Assembly (NCBI GenBank): GCA_012270065.1
Contig: JAAXJB010000035.1
Location: 1 to 49,973, forward strand
From: Rubripirellula sp.
Lineage (GTDB): Bacteria; Planctomycetota; Planctomycetia; Pirellulales; Pirellulaceae
Length of the DNA stretch: 49,973 nt
Reading direction: 5' to 3'
Each line of letters opens with the position of its first letter. The first letter of the stretch is position 1. The notes below the pieces were generated by a model that had not been told where the DNA came from, searched no databases, and saw nothing but the letters and a program-made list of their open reading frames with translations. Shown piece after piece: positions 9,459 to 18,971 of this stretch. Made by a program: the position numbers and the translations under genes.

Positions 9459-10274
9459 TCAGAAAGACTTGATTTTGTGTTCCAGTATTCCCAGCTCGTC
9501 ACGGCGTTGGATCAACTGGGCAATGATGCTGATCGAGATCTCGGCGGGCGTGTTGTTGCCGAGGGGAATTCCGATTGGGCAGTTGAAGGCATCCTGTTTT
9601 TCGGCTGATATTCCGTGTGCAGTCAGTTCACGCTTCAGAACGCGCGCTTTCTGATCGCTGCCAATCACTCCGATATAGGGAGCATCTCGATTGGTCAGGA
9701 TTTCAATGAGCACTGGCAAGTCGGTTGCGTGTCCTTTGCTGATCAAAACGAAAAAAGTATTGGCCGGAAAATGCTTCACGACGTTGCTGGGTTCTGCCGC
9801 GTGCACCGTTTTCAATTTCGGATGGTCGGGCAGCTTTTGAATCCAGTCGGGACGTGAGTCGATACATGTGATGCGGCAGTGGAGTTTCAGCAGTGCCGGG
9901 ATCAAGGCTTGTCCAACATGCCCTGCGCCAAACACTGCGATATTCCACTCGACTTTATTGTGGATTTCGAAAAACAGTTTGACTTCGCCTCCGCAGGTCA
10001 TGCCGACATCGGTTTGCAGGTTCCAGGTAACAAGCTTGCAGGTTGTACCGGATGTGGCTTGCATGGTTTTCTGCGCGTAATTGATTGCGGCTGCTTCAAT
10101 TTTGCCGCCGCCAATGGTGCCCCATTCGAGACCATTTGCCGTGATCAGGGCTTTCGCTCCCACGATCTGGGGGGCGCTGCCCCGGATGTCGACCAGCGTG
10201 ACGGTTGCGAACGGTGTATCAAGTTCCGTCAGCTCGCTGAGTTTTCGGCTATGTTGGACGACATCGAATGTCAT
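9459..10274 (-). CDS. xdhC: XdhC-type molybdenum hydroxylase maturation factor
   Basis: 271 residues, a normal length for XdhC/CoxI. The N-terminal domain has RGSAPQxxGA (31-40), GTIGGGKIE (52-60) and GMTCGGE (91-97); the C-terminal half starts a Rossmann fold with FGAGHVG (about 115-121). XdhC proteins bind molybdenum cofactor, aid its sulfuration and insert it into xanthine dehydrogenase-type enzymes. That fits the neighbours: a MocA-like cytidylyltransferase gene starting 28 bp away on the other strand and a molybdopterin hydroxylase about 1 kb further on. The start codons of the divergent pair are so close that each promoter must overlap the other gene. Confidence 0.9.
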   Translation of the reverse strand: MTFDVVQHSRKLSELTELDTPFATVTLVDIRGSAPQIVGAKALITANGLEWGTIGGGKIEAAAINYAQKTMQATSGTTCKLVTWNLQTDVGMTCGGEVKLFFEIHNKVEWNIAVFGAGHVGQALIPALLKLHCRITCIDSRPDWIQKLPDHPKLKTVHAAEPSNVVKHFPANTFFVLISKGHATDLPVLIEILTNRDAPYIGVIGSDQKARVLKRELTAHGISAEKQDAFNCPIGIPLGNNTPAEISISIIAQLIQRRDELGILEHKIKSF

Positions 10275-10302
10275 CAGAACGATACTTTCCTGTTAGGAGG
10301 CT

Positions 10303-10959
10303 GTGTTGACTCTCTGCCCTGTGCGATCCTACGCGATTCTACCTGCTGCCGGAAGAAGTCGACGGATGGGAGAACCAAAACTTCTCCTGCCCTGGAAGCA
10401 GGGGATGGTCATTGACCAGGTGTTGGGTACGTGGGTGCAAAGTCCGGTCGATGAGGTTGTTATTGTCGTGCGCAAGGACGATTCAGCGCTGCGTAAGTCC
10501 TGTGAAAAGTGGCGTGTCGCGGTCGTTACACCGGAAGTTGACCCTGTGGACATGAAAACTTCCGTGATGGCAGGGATGCGATACTTGCAACAGGCTCATT
10601 CACCGGCAGATCACGACTGCTGCTTTGTCTCGCCCGCGGATGTGCCAGAATTGGATGCTCCACTGATCACTGAGTTGATGGGCAGGTACCGTGAGCGTGC
10701 CTTTGATTCGGGTGAAAAAAACAGGCCCATGCTGGTTGTCCCGCGATACGGCGCGCGACCGGGGCACCCGTCTCTGTTCAGATGGGAGGCGCTGAGGTTG
10801 GTGGATTCACTTGATCAGAACGAAGGTTTGAACCGGCTTGTTGAAACCCTTGCCAAACATCACGTTGATCGACCCTCCAGCACACGCCCAAAAGATATCG
10901 ATACGCCGGAGGATTATCAGAGGATACGGGCTGAAAATGCGGTCCGGGAACGGAACTGA
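10303..10959 (+). CDS. MocA-like molybdenum cofactor cytidylyltransferase (NTP transferase)
   Basis: About 218 residues. The nucleotide-binding signature LPAAGRSRRMGEPKLLLPW (13-31) is at the N-terminus, followed by the metal-binding SPADVPELD (110-118) and RPGHP (152-156), as in MobA/MocA-type NTP transferases. MocA adds CMP to molybdopterin to make the dinucleotide cofactor used by xanthine dehydrogenase-like enzymes; relatives include NDP-sugar pyrophosphorylases, but the adjacent xdhC and iorAB-like genes favour MocA. A strong TAGGAGG site ends at 10300, only 2 bases before the GTG at 10303 but 5 before the TTG at 10306, so the TTG may be the true start. Confidence 0.85.
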   Translation: MLTLCPVRSYAILPAAGRSRRMGEPKLLLPWKQGMVIDQVLGTWVQSPVDEVVIVVRKDDSALRKSCEKWRVAVVTPEVDPVDMKTSVMAGMRYLQQAHSPADHDCCFVSPADVPELDAPLITELMGRYRERAFDSGEKNRPMLVVPRYGARPGHPSLFRWEALRLVDSLDQNEGLNRLVETLAKHHVDRPSSTRPKDIDTPEDYQRIRAENAVRERN

Positions 10960-11085
10960 AAATGACTGACGTGCGTTTTTCAAACTGTCAGAAATAGACA
11001 AATCGGTCAGCTCCAGCGGTCACCGGTGACTGATTACGTATCGAAATGTATTTGCGATGTCAGAGTTTCGTGATTGCACAGCCCC

Positions 11086-11136
11086 GTGAGGCCAGAATTC
11101 CCGTGACGGCAGAATTCCCTGAGTGTTAGAATTTGC
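11086..11136. repeat. 17-bp imperfect tandem repeat, three copies
   Basis: Units at 11086-11102 and 11103-11119 differ by only a base or two (GTGAGGCCAGAATTCCC consensus); a third, more diverged unit follows at 11120-11136. The array sits in the 270-bp gap before the iron-sulfur subunit gene and may overlap its promoter region. Confidence 0.65.
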
Positions 11137-11232
11137 GACCCGGTGCCATCTGACGATGTGGTAATCTACCGACAATCGTCAGGGAACGTAGAATCAGCGG
11201 ATTGGTCGCGTGTTCGAGGAGATGAGGGAATC

Positions 11233-11691
11233 ATGACAATCATCAATGTGAATGGTGAAAAGCGGGAACTGGGTGACATCCCCGATGACACACCGTTGCT
11301 CTGGGTTCTTAGAGACCAGTTGGGTTTGACCGGGACAAAATACGGGTGCGGCGTTTCTGAATGTGGTGTCTGCACCGTTCATCTGGATGGTGAAGCGGTT
11401 CAGTCGTGTGTCACCACTGTGGGTGAGGTGGGTGACAGCTTGGTGACAACGATTGAGGGGTTGTCAGAGGACGGCACGCACCCGGTTCAGAATGCTTGGC
11501 GCGAGCATGGCGTGCCCCAGTGTGGTTATTGTCAGGTGGGGCAGATGATGATGGCTGCTGCGTTGCTAAAAGCGAATGCCAGCCCGACCGATGAGGAGAT
11601 CGAGAACGAGATGTGGAATATCTGCCGTTGCGGGACTTACCCCCGGATCCGGGCAGCGATTAAAACGGCTGCAAAGGAGATGCAAAAGTGA
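11233..11691 (+). CDS. 2Fe-2S subunit of molybdenum hydroxylase (IorA-like)
   Basis: 152 residues from the ATG at 11233, which has purine-rich GAGGAGATGAGGG just upstream; an earlier in-frame start at 11143 would add 30 residues unlike the family. The plant-type cluster is bound by Cys39, Cys44, Cys47 and Cys59, and the helical C-terminal cluster by Cys97, Cys100, Cys131 and Cys133 (motifs [26 protein letters not shown]). The length matches the small subunit of isoquinoline 1-oxidoreductase and aldehyde dehydrogenases of the xanthine oxidase family, which pass electrons from the molybdenum site. It overlaps the next gene by GTGA, so the two are translationally coupled. Confidence 0.92.
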   Translation: MTIINVNGEKRELGDIPDDTPLLWVLRDQLGLTGTKYGCGVSECGVCTVHLDGEAVQSCVTTVGEVGDSLVTTIEGLSEDGTHPVQNAWREHGVPQCGYCQVGQMMMAAALLKANASPTDEEIENEMWNICRCGTYPRIRAAIKTAAKEMQK

Positions 11692-13970
11692 GTAATCCTT
11701 TCAACAAAGACATGAGCCGTCGCGGATTCCTGTCCAGCATCTCAACTGGATCGCTGGTTCTGATGGCACGTGTTTCCCAGGCAGAAGATGACGTGGCTGT
11801 GGCAGTAGTGGAGGAGGGCAGCGTGCCAACGTTTGATCCGGACCTCTTTGTGTCGATCGCCAGAGATGGTGTCGTCACCATCACGGCTCACCGCAGTGAA
11901 ATGGGCACAGGCATCCGAACCGGGTTGCCAAGAGTGGTTGCGGATGAACTGGAGGCCGATTGGAGCAAAGTGGTCATCGAGCAGGCGGTGGGTGACAAAC
12001 GCCTCGGGTCACAGAACACGGATGGCTCCAATAGCGTCCGTCATTTCTTCCAACGCATGCGTGTCGCAGGCGCCACTGCACGGACGATGCTCGAGCAGGC
12101 TGCGGCCGAAATCTGGAATGTGGAACCCACGGAATGTCACGGCAGGAATCACCGTGTTGTGCACGCGGAAAGTGGCAAGTCATTGGGGTACGGAGACTTG
12201 GTGGAAGCGGCCAGCAAACTGGACATTCCGGCATCGGACACACTGCGAATGAAGCCAGCCAGTGAATGGCGGTACATTGGGAAAGATGCTCCGATCACAG
12301 ATCTGGACGCCATTTTGACTGGAAAGGCAGAGTATGGAATTGATGCCCGGATGGAGAATCAGTTGTACGCGGTCATCGCGCGCCCACCGGTTGTTGGCGG
12401 CAAGTTGAAGACGCTCGAGTCAGCTGACACCCTGGCCGTCGAAGGCGTGCAGCATGTGATTGAGATTGAAGGTTATCAGGGTGCGCCCGTGTTCCAGCCT
12501 CTCGGGGGAGTCGCCGTTTGTGCTGACAGCACATGGGCGGCATGGCAGGGCCGTGATCTACTCAAGGTCAGCTGGGATGACGGACCCAATGGTGAATACG
12601 ACACCGAGGTATTCGCGGCCGATTTGGCCGAGGCTGCAAAGCGCCCCGGTAAGGTCTGGCGGAACAATGGTGATGCGATGGCTACGATTGCCAATTCGGC
12701 TGCCGTTCAAAACGCCGACTACTCCGTTCCGCATCTCGCCCACGCATCCATGGAGACGCCCTGTGCTGTGGCTGATGTGAAGGTGGAGTCAGGCAAGGTG
12801 GTTTCGTGTGTGTTGAAAGCAGCCACACAAAACCCGCAAGCAGTGCAGCAGGCGGTTGCTGCGGCTCTGGCAATTCCGGAGGCTGAAGTGATCGTTCACG
12901 TCACGTTGCTGGGGTCCGGATTCGGTCGAAAAAGTAAACCGGATTACTGTGTGGAGGCTGCATTGTTGTCATTGAAATTGCAACGCCCCGTACACGTGAC
13001 GTGGACGCGTGAAGATGATATCCAGCACGACTATTATCACACGATGTCACATGTGCATCTGGAGGCATCTGTTGGTGAGGATGGACTGCCCACCGCATGG
13101 TTGCAGCGTGCAGCCTTTCCGTCAATTTCTTCGTTGTTCAGTGCAGGTTCGGAAAATGCAGCCGGCTTTGAAGTTGAGATGGGATTGCAGGATCTTCCTT
13201 ATGATGTCCCACATATCCGTGTCGAAAGTGGCAAAGCTAAAGCATCGACACGCATTGGCTGGTTGAGGTCCGTCAATCACATACCTCACAACTTTGCCGT
13301 CAGCTCCTTTGCGGATGAGTTGGCGCACCATGCGGGACGCGACCCTCTTGAGTATCTGCTGGCGCTTCTGGGAGAGGATCGGCTTCTCGATATGAAAGCC
13401 GCAGGACTTTCAAATCGCGGGGCATCCGCGGAGGAGTATCCGTACGACATTGGAAGATTGAAGCATGTCACGCGTCGTGTTGCAGAAATGGCTGATTGGC
13501 AACGCGCCGGAGAACTGCCGAAAGGTCGGGGACTGGGGATCGCATCATGCAGGTCGTTTCTCGGGTACACCGGACATGTGGTTGAGGTTGAGATCGACCA
13601 GAAAGGGAAACTGCAGATTCCCAAAGTCTGGGTTGCCTTGGACGCGGGAGTGATTGTAAGCCCCGATCGTGTTCTGGCTCAGGTTGAAGGTGCAGCCAGC
13701 ATGGCAGCGACGATCGCCTTGCATGGAAAAATCAGTTTTACGAAGGGACGAGTCAATCAGTCCAATTTCGATGACTACCGAATCGCGACGATGAGCGATT
13801 CACCACGTGAGGTTGTAGCTGAACTGGTCAAGTCTGATGCACCTCCTGCCGGTGTGGGCGAAACGCCCGTGCCATCGTTCGCTCCGGCTTTATGCAATGC
13901 GATTTTTGCCGCTACCGGTAAACGGATCCGTTCATTGCCATTGGCGGATCACGACTTGAGTTGGTCGTGA
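11688..13970 (+). CDS. molybdopterin-binding subunit of hydroxylase (IorB-like), Tat-exported
   Basis: 760 residues, the usual length of IorB-type large subunits, starting with a GTG that overlaps the stop of the 2Fe-2S gene. The Tat motif SRRGFL (10-15) and hydrophobic stretch predict export of the folded complex. The catalytic glutamate is visible in GVGETP (Glu725). The two repeated halves typical of this family can be followed, including [12 protein letters not shown]. No FAD subunit gene lies nearby, so electrons probably go to a cytochrome, as in other IorAB-type enzymes. The substrate (N-heterocycle, aldehyde or other) cannot be told from the sequence. Maturation by the adjacent xdhC and MocA products is likely. 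Confidence 0.9.
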   Translation: MSNPFNKDMSRRGFLSSISTGSLVLMARVSQAEDDVAVAVVEEGSVPTFDPDLFVSIARDGVVTITAHRSEMGTGIRTGLPRVVADELEADWSKVVIEQAVGDKRLGSQNTDGSNSVRHFFQRMRVAGATARTMLEQAAAEIWNVEPTECHGRNHRVVHAESGKSLGYGDLVEAASKLDIPASDTLRMKPASEWRYIGKDAPITDLDAILTGKAEYGIDARMENQLYAVIARPPVVGGKLKTLESADTLAVEGVQHVIEIEGYQGAPVFQPLGGVAVCADSTWAAWQGRDLLKVSWDDGPNGEYDTEVFAADLAEAAKRPGKVWRNNGDAMATIANSAAVQNADYSVPHLAHASMETPCAVADVKVESGKVVSCVLKAATQNPQAVQQAVAAALAIPEAEVIVHVTLLGSGFGRKSKPDYCVEAALLSLKLQRPVHVTWTREDDIQHDYYHTMSHVHLEASVGEDGLPTAWLQRAAFPSISSLFSAGSENAAGFEVEMGLQDLPYDVPHIRVESGKAKASTRIGWLRSVNHIPHNFAVSSFADELAHHAGRDPLEYLLALLGEDRLLDMKAAGLSNRGASAEEYPYDIGRLKHVTRRVAEMADWQRAGELPKGRGLGIASCRSFLGYTGHVVEVEIDQKGKLQIPKVWVALDAGVIVSPDRVLAQVEGAASMAATIALHGKISFTKGRVNQSNFDDYRIATMSDSPREVVAELVKSDAPPAGVGETPVPSFAPALCNAIFAATGKRIRSLPLADHDLSWS

Positions 13971-14105
13971 ATGAACCTGCATCTCTGTGAGAGAAAGGCC
14001 AATGTTGGGTTGTATGTACCGCTAGTCTTTTTTTGGCTTGGTCGGGTGGATGTAACCTTCAGTCGGGAGTTGGTCGGCCAGGTACCGGCGTGATTTGTAT
14101 CGGAG

Positions 14106-15266
14106 ATGGTGATGGGTGGAAAGTTGCCGTTGATCGAGTGCCAGGGAGATCCTCGGCATATGGGGCGTCAGCAGGGTGAGATGCTGCGTCAGAATATCAA
14201 TGACGCGATTGAGGCAGTCGGAAATCTGGAAGCTTTCAGGCTCATGAAACCAAAGTGGTTGCCCGCATCATGGTTTCCCCGTTTAGCGGCTCGAAAAGCT
14301 CATCGATTCATGCGTCGGGCATTCCAGAACAGTCCCGAGAATTTTGAACAGCGTTTTCTGGGGATCTGTGAAGGATCGCAGGTGCAGCCACAAAATCTCG
14401 CACTCTGCTGTTCGCTGGAAGCGGCGATGAGTGACTTGACTCGTAGCAGTCATCAAAGTGTAAATGCTCTGCAGGCAGGATGTTCGGCGATTGCGGCAAC
14501 AGGATCAGCATCCCGTGGTGGAGATGCGATTGTCATGCATAATTTTGACCATGTTCCTGTCGTGCAGAAGTTTCTTACTGTTCGGAGATCCAAGCCGGTC
14601 GGTAAGTTGAGTTCAGTTGAGTTCACCTTGTCTCCGTTGCTGGGCGCAGTCGATGGTGTCAACGAAGCAGGCTTGGGGGTGACCTGCAATTATGCTTATG
14701 TCAGGGATTCGATTACCCCGGGGCCAACAATCACCATGTTGATTTCGCGGGTTCTTGCGGAGGCAGAAAGTGTTGGGGATGCAATTGAATGTTTACAGGA
14801 CTGGCCACGGGTAGGTGGTGGTTTGTTGATGTTGGCTGATTCCGCCGGTGAAGTCGTTTCGATCGAACTTTCCAACCGGCGGATGGCTGTCAGGCATCCA
14901 TGCAACGGTATTATTTTCCATACCAACCGCTTGCAGTGTGATTCCATGCGGTCCGTGGAAATAGCGACCTCTGCGTGTTACGACCATCGTGCGCCGTCGT
15001 TGCTCCGAGGTCAGCGTGTTCATGATTCGGCGGACTTGAGGTCTGATGCCATTGCCGGATTCGTGATGGAAAACGGACCACTGTCTCTTGAGAATCTGAA
15101 GACCGTTCTATCCGACCACGCCCACGGGGATTCCTGCAATAGCGTCTGCATGCATGGTGGTTATTGGTCAACGGTCGCATGCACACAACTGTTGCCGCGA
15201 GATCGTAAGCTGCGAGTGGCATTCTCCAACACCTGTCAGGCAACGCTGCAGGACTTTGTTGTCTGA
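14106..15266 (+). CDS. C45-family autoproteolytic acyltransferase/hydrolase (Ntn-type)
   Basis: About 386 residues. The segment AGCSAIAATGSASRGGDAIVMHNFDH has the hallmark of C45 proteins: cleavage before Cys126 exposes the nucleophilic cysteine, followed by a conserved strand ending in N-x-D. The later GVNEAGLGVTCNYAY is also family-typical. C45 members include penicillin acyltransferase; many bacterial members are of unknown substrate and act as amide or acyl hydrolases. There is no signal peptide, so it is probably cytoplasmic. Two Mets open the frame; GGAG at 14102-14105 is better spaced for the one at 14112. Confidence 0.82.
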   Translation: MVMGGKLPLIECQGDPRHMGRQQGEMLRQNINDAIEAVGNLEAFRLMKPKWLPASWFPRLAARKAHRFMRRAFQNSPENFEQRFLGICEGSQVQPQNLALCCSLEAAMSDLTRSSHQSVNALQAGCSAIAATGSASRGGDAIVMHNFDHVPVVQKFLTVRRSKPVGKLSSVEFTLSPLLGAVDGVNEAGLGVTCNYAYVRDSITPGPTITMLISRVLAEAESVGDAIECLQDWPRVGGGLLMLADSAGEVVSIELSNRRMAVRHPCNGIIFHTNRLQCDSMRSVEIATSACYDHRAPSLLRGQRVHDSADLRSDAIAGFVMENGPLSLENLKTVLSDHAHGDSCNSVCMHGGYWSTVACTQLLPRDRKLRVAFSNTCQATLQDFVV

Positions 15267-15494
15267 CATCGAAAATGCCATGGTTGAAAGTGATTGGTCG
15301 ATGAAATCAATCGCAGTCAGATTCGAGGCTGGTTGACCTGATGGCTTACTCGGTTCACTCCGGGGAGTTACGTGGGTCTGTTCCTGCTGGCGGCTTGATT
15401 TTGGGTTATCTCTGGACATGAAGGGACAATGCCCACGGTGGGCAGGCGGTTGCTTTGCCAAAAACTCCCCCTATAGAGCATCAGAGGTGGAAAA

Positions 15495-16991
15495 GTGTCG
15501 GTCACGAAAGTCCTTGTGTGTGGTGCGACGGGTTACGTGGGCGGGCGTCTTGTACCGAGATTGCTGGAGGAAGGTGTTGCGGTCCGCTGCCTTGTTCGCA
15601 GCCCGGAAAAAATGGCAGATCTCGCGTACCATGGTCATCCGAATCTGACAGTGATCGAAGGCGCCTTGGATGATCAGGAGAAACTCAGGCAGGCCGCTGA
15701 TGGTGTGGATGCCGCGTATTATCTTGTCCATGCCATGATCAGTGCGGGTGATGATTATGATTCGCACGATCGGGAGTTTGCACAAAACTTCATTGATGGA
15801 CTGCATGGCTCTGGTTGCAAACGGATCATTTACCTTGGTGGTTTGGGCGAAATGGGACCCGACCTCAGTAAGCACTTGCGTAGCCGTCGTGCGGTGGCGG
15901 AAATACTTCAGTCCGGTGATGTCCCTGCCACCGTTTTGCGGGCAGCCATGATCATTGGGTCGGGGTCTGCTTCTTTTGAGATTCTGCGTTATCTGGTTGA
16001 TCGATTGCCAATCATGATCACGCCCAAGTGGGTGAATGTAGAAACACAGCCGATCGCCATTCGTGATGTTCTGCGTTATCTCGTGCAATGTCTGCAGGTG
16101 CCTGAAACGAGCGGCAAGGTGATCGACATTGGGGGTGCAGATATTCTGACTTATCGTGAAATGATGCAAGTGATGGCTGTTGCCAACGGTCTGTCCAAAC
16201 GTCTCATTCTTCCTGTGCCCGTGCTGACTCCACGGTTGAGTTCAGGTTGGATCTCACTGGTAACTCCCGTCAATGCCAGGATTGCCCGGCCCTTGGCTGA
16301 AGGTTTGCGGAATCGTACCGTGTGTCGAAATGATACTGCTGAGAAGTTGATGCCGGGGCCATTGAGAAGTGTCGAAGAGGCGATTCAGGCAGCGGTTGGA
16401 AAACTTGCTGCTGGTGAGATTGAAACACGTTGGTCCAACGCGGGTGAAATGCCGGGAGACCCTGCCTGGTCAGGGGGGACAACATTCCGCGACGAACGCT
16501 CTGCCGTGGTGAACGCGTCGTATGACACAACTTTTCGAGCTCTGTGCAAGATCGGTGGCAAGTATGGATACTGGGGAGCGGACTGGTTGTGGTCGCTTCG
16601 AGGTTGGATGGACAAGATCGTTGGTGGTCCCGGACTCAGGCGGGGGCGTCGGCATCCGATTGAGATCCGCTTTGGTGAGGCCGTTGACTTTTGGCGAGTC
16701 ACCCAATACCACCCGGGGAAGCTGTTGCGGTTGCATGCGGAGATGAAGCTGCCTGGGAAAGCTGAACTGGAATTTCACGTGGAGGATCTCGACGAGGGCC
16801 AGTGTCGCGTTTCGCAGACAGCCCGATTCCGTCCCCGCGGGCTGTTTGGACTGGCCTACTGGTATGCCGTGCTACCGCTCCATTGCTTTGTCTTTCCCAC
16901 CATGCTGCGTGGTATCAAACGGGATGCTGAACGCATGGCTGGAGAGCTGAATGAGCAGACCGGAGCGATCAGTGGTGTTTCTGAGTCGTAG
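15495..16991 (+). CDS. SDR-like NAD(P)-binding protein with C-terminal DUF2867 domain
   Basis: 498 residues from a GTG start with AGAGGTGG just upstream. The N-terminal half is an atypical short-chain dehydrogenase/NmrA-type Rossmann domain with GATGYVGG (10-17). The C-terminal part (about 330-480) resembles DUF2867, an SRPBCC-like domain (WSLRGWMDK, VDFWRV, LRLHAEMKLPGKAELEF). This SDR-DUF2867 fusion is widespread in bacteria but without a known reaction. No signal peptide. The end of the gene is unusual: its last 13 bases including the stop are repeated downstream several times. Confidence 0.85.
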   Translation: MSVTKVLVCGATGYVGGRLVPRLLEEGVAVRCLVRSPEKMADLAYHGHPNLTVIEGALDDQEKLRQAADGVDAAYYLVHAMISAGDDYDSHDREFAQNFIDGLHGSGCKRIIYLGGLGEMGPDLSKHLRSRRAVAEILQSGDVPATVLRAAMIIGSGSASFEILRYLVDRLPIMITPKWVNVETQPIAIRDVLRYLVQCLQVPETSGKVIDIGGADILTYREMMQVMAVANGLSKRLILPVPVLTPRLSSGWISLVTPVNARIARPLAEGLRNRTVCRNDTAEKLMPGPLRSVEEAIQAAVGKLAAGEIETRWSNAGEMPGDPAWSGGTTFRDERSAVVNASYDTTFRALCKIGGKYGYWGADWLWSLRGWMDKIVGGPGLRRGRRHPIEIRFGEAVDFWRVTQYHPGKLLRLHAEMKLPGKAELEFHVEDLDEGQCRVSQTARFRPRGLFGLAYWYAVLPLHCFVFPTMLRGIKRDAERMAGELNEQTGAISGVSES

Positions 16992-17030
16992 CACTGAGTT
17001 GTAGCACTGAGTTGTAGCACTGAGTTGTAG
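16979..17030. repeat. 13-bp tandem repeat starting at a stop codon, four copies
   Basis: The consensus CACTGAGTTGTAG occurs exactly at 16992-17004, 17005-17017 and 17018-17030. The preceding 13 bases (16979-16991), which end in the TAG stop of the SDR-DUF2867 gene, are a diverged copy. The array therefore looks like expansion of the gene's own 3' end. Confidence 0.8.
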
Positions 17031-17127
17031 CTAAAACCCATGCGAGAGAAGCCAGCTTGCGTGTGTTACTGCACGCGTTGGGGCAAAGGTCAAAAGAAAA
17101 GAGCAGGGCAGGGGACGGTAACATTCA

Positions 17128-17217
17128 GGTGGGACGCATGGGGGAGCTTGGACGCAGAAGTGAGCTGGGACGCAGAAGTGGGCTGGGACGCAGACGGGAG
17201 CTGGGAGTGCACGCGGG
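17128..17217. repeat. 18-bp imperfect tandem repeat, four to five copies
   Basis: Units of 18 bp at 17146-17163, 17164-17181, 17182-17199 and 17200-17217 share the core GCTGGGACGCAGAAGTG; a degenerate copy precedes at 17128-17145. The last copy is also diverged. The array lies in the same gap as the 13-bp repeat. No gene overlaps it convincingly. Confidence 0.7.
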
Positions 17218-17400
17218 TGGAGAAGGGCGGCCACTCTTTTTATCAGCTTTGTGATACGTCACTGGTGAAAGTCTCTCTGGTGCATTAAAAACAGCGGCTG
17301 TGAAAACAGATTGCCGCAAAATGACTTTCTTCTGTCAACTTCTTTGTTGTGCTGTCGACCGTCAGTTAAATGTCCAATCCAACCAACCAGGGATGTCATC

Positions 17401-18060
17401 ATGTCCGAGCAGGTACCGGCTACGAACCAGTCATTTTATGATCGTATCAGTCACGCCTATGATCTGATTTCTGACGCAGGTGAACACAAGGCACGCGAGC
17501 AGGGTGAACAGACCCTGAATGTTCAGTCAGGCGAAAACGTTCTGGAGATTGGCTTCGGGACCGGCAATACTCTCCTTCATCTGGCAGAAGCTGTGGGGGA
17601 ATCAGGACGTGTTTCCGGAATCGACGTTTCCACGGGCATGCTTGAAGTTGCGACCCGGAAAGTCGAGTCAAAAGGCCTCGCAGATCGAGTGGACCTGAGC
17701 GTGGGCGATGCGCGTCAACTGCCCTACAAAGATGATAGTTTTGATGCTGTGTTTGCCAGTTTTACGCTCGAGTTGTTTTCCTTGAACGATATTCCTGCGG
17801 TACTTGCCGAAGTTGCAAGAGTTTTAAAGCCAGGTGGTCGGTTGGGTGTTGTTTCGATGGCAACTGTCCAGGAAGGCGAAAAAGCGAGTGCCCTGGAAAA
17901 AACCTATGTATGGATGCATCAGCATTTTCCGCACATCGTCGACTGTCAGCCAATTGATGTGGTTGAGCTGGTCGAGGGAGCCGGTTTACAGGTGCAGGAG
18001 AAAGTTGAGATGACAATCTGGACAATGCCAGTGCGTTGTGTGGTCGCCACGGTGAGTTGA
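17401..18060 (+). CDS. class I SAM-dependent methyltransferase (UbiE/Methyltransf_11-like)
   Basis: 219 residues from the ATG at 17401 (MSEQVPATNQ); an upstream in-frame start at 17311 would add a Cys/Pro-rich tail unlike the family. Motif I VLEIGFGTGNT binds S-adenosylmethionine, followed by the acidic GIDVSTGML, then VGDARQLPYKDDSFDAV and the post-II motif VLKPGGRLGVVS. The Tyr/His-rich N-terminus (FYDRISHAYDLI) is common in UbiE-type menaquinone/ubiquinone methyltransferases, but the substrate is not certain. Convergent with another methyltransferase gene. Confidence 0.8.
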   Translation: MSEQVPATNQSFYDRISHAYDLISDAGEHKAREQGEQTLNVQSGENVLEIGFGTGNTLLHLAEAVGESGRVSGIDVSTGMLEVATRKVESKGLADRVDLSVGDARQLPYKDDSFDAVFASFTLELFSLNDIPAVLAEVARVLKPGGRLGVVSMATVQEGEKASALEKTYVWMHQHFPHIVDCQPIDVVELVEGAGLQVQEKVEMTIWTMPVRCVVATVS

Positions 18061-18143
18061 TTGCTGGACGAAACGGTCGTTCATCGAAACGTCACAACAG
18101 GCAGCAGTTGAAATCGACTGTCTGTTCTCGGGGTTTGCTTGTT

Positions 18144-18175
18144 GAGAAACGGGTGCAAAGCAGAACGGGTGCACA
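18144..18175. repeat. 16-bp imperfect direct repeat, two copies
   Basis: GAAACGGGTGCAAAGCA is followed directly by GAACGGGTGCACAGA in the short gap between the two convergent methyltransferase genes. It is shorter than the other arrays but has the same character. Confidence 0.45.
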
Positions 18176-18212
18176 GATTGACGCGAAACAGCAGCAGTCC
18201 TAGTCGTGAAGC

Positions 18213-18971
18213 CTACCGTCTTTGGATCGTCATCACCGCCAGGTCATAATCCCAACCACCGCAGTTGCGATCCGGATTCCAGAAATTGGCTTTCACATAT
18301 TGCAAAAATTCTGGTTCCTGTGGGGGGATTGTGAACTCGCATGCGTTCCGATCGCTCATCATGAAACGTGCAATGGCCTCTGTGTCGGCAAAGTTGTCGG
18401 TCGTGATGGTAGCTGGCAGGTGTTGGACCTCAAGTTGAAATCCCGGCATTCCTTCGATGGAGGGAGTGAGTTGCTGGATGATGTCAAAACGTGGTGCGCT
18501 GAAATACTCGAGCATGGCATTGCATCCGGATTCTCTGCCTTTCATGACGATCACCAACTTCCCACTTGGGCTCAGGTATGTGAGGAGTCGGTTTACGATT
18601 CGGCTCCATTCCTCATCGGGTAGGTGATAAAGAACATGCGCCAGCAGCGCATAGTCGGTTGGCGAAGGTGGGCAAGCTGTCGTCACGTCTCCCTCGATGA
18701 GTTGCACTCCCGGGACATTCTCTTGCAGGATATGCTGCATCGGCTCAGATGGCTCGATTGCGTAGGTTGTCGCGCAGGACTCCGCCAGCAGGCTGGTCAA
18801 ATCCCCTGTACCCGCTCCCCAGTCGGCTGCCACGGATGACTCCGGGAGCTGGTCAAGTTGTTGCTGAAGGTGCGGGACCAAAACAGTGCGTTCCGAACTG
18901 CAGCGTAGAAGGCTCTCAAACGCACCGCTGTATTCAACGCTATTCCATTCGAATCTTCGGAATTCAGGCAT
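18213..18971 (-). CDS. class I SAM-dependent methyltransferase
   Basis: 252 residues, no signal peptide. Motif I is AADWGAGTGDLT with the acidic IEPSEPM after it, then LIEGDV and the hydrophobic YALLAHVLYHLP, all in the order of Rossmann methyltransferases. The C-terminal part (about 170-250), with FRQ-type aromatic content such as FLQYVKANFWNPDRNCGG, is probably the substrate cap. The substrate is unknown. It points at the methyltransferase at 17401 but shares little sequence with it, so recent duplication is unlikely. Confidence 0.75.
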   Translation of the reverse strand: MPEFRRFEWNSVEYSGAFESLLRCSSERTVLVPHLQQQLDQLPESSVAADWGAGTGDLTSLLAESCATTYAIEPSEPMQHILQENVPGVQLIEGDVTTACPPSPTDYALLAHVLYHLPDEEWSRIVNRLLTYLSPSGKLVIVMKGRESGCNAMLEYFSAPRFDIIQQLTPSIEGMPGFQLEVQHLPATITTDNFADTEAIARFMMSDRNACEFTIPPQEPEFLQYVKANFWNPDRNCGGWDYDLAVMTIQRR

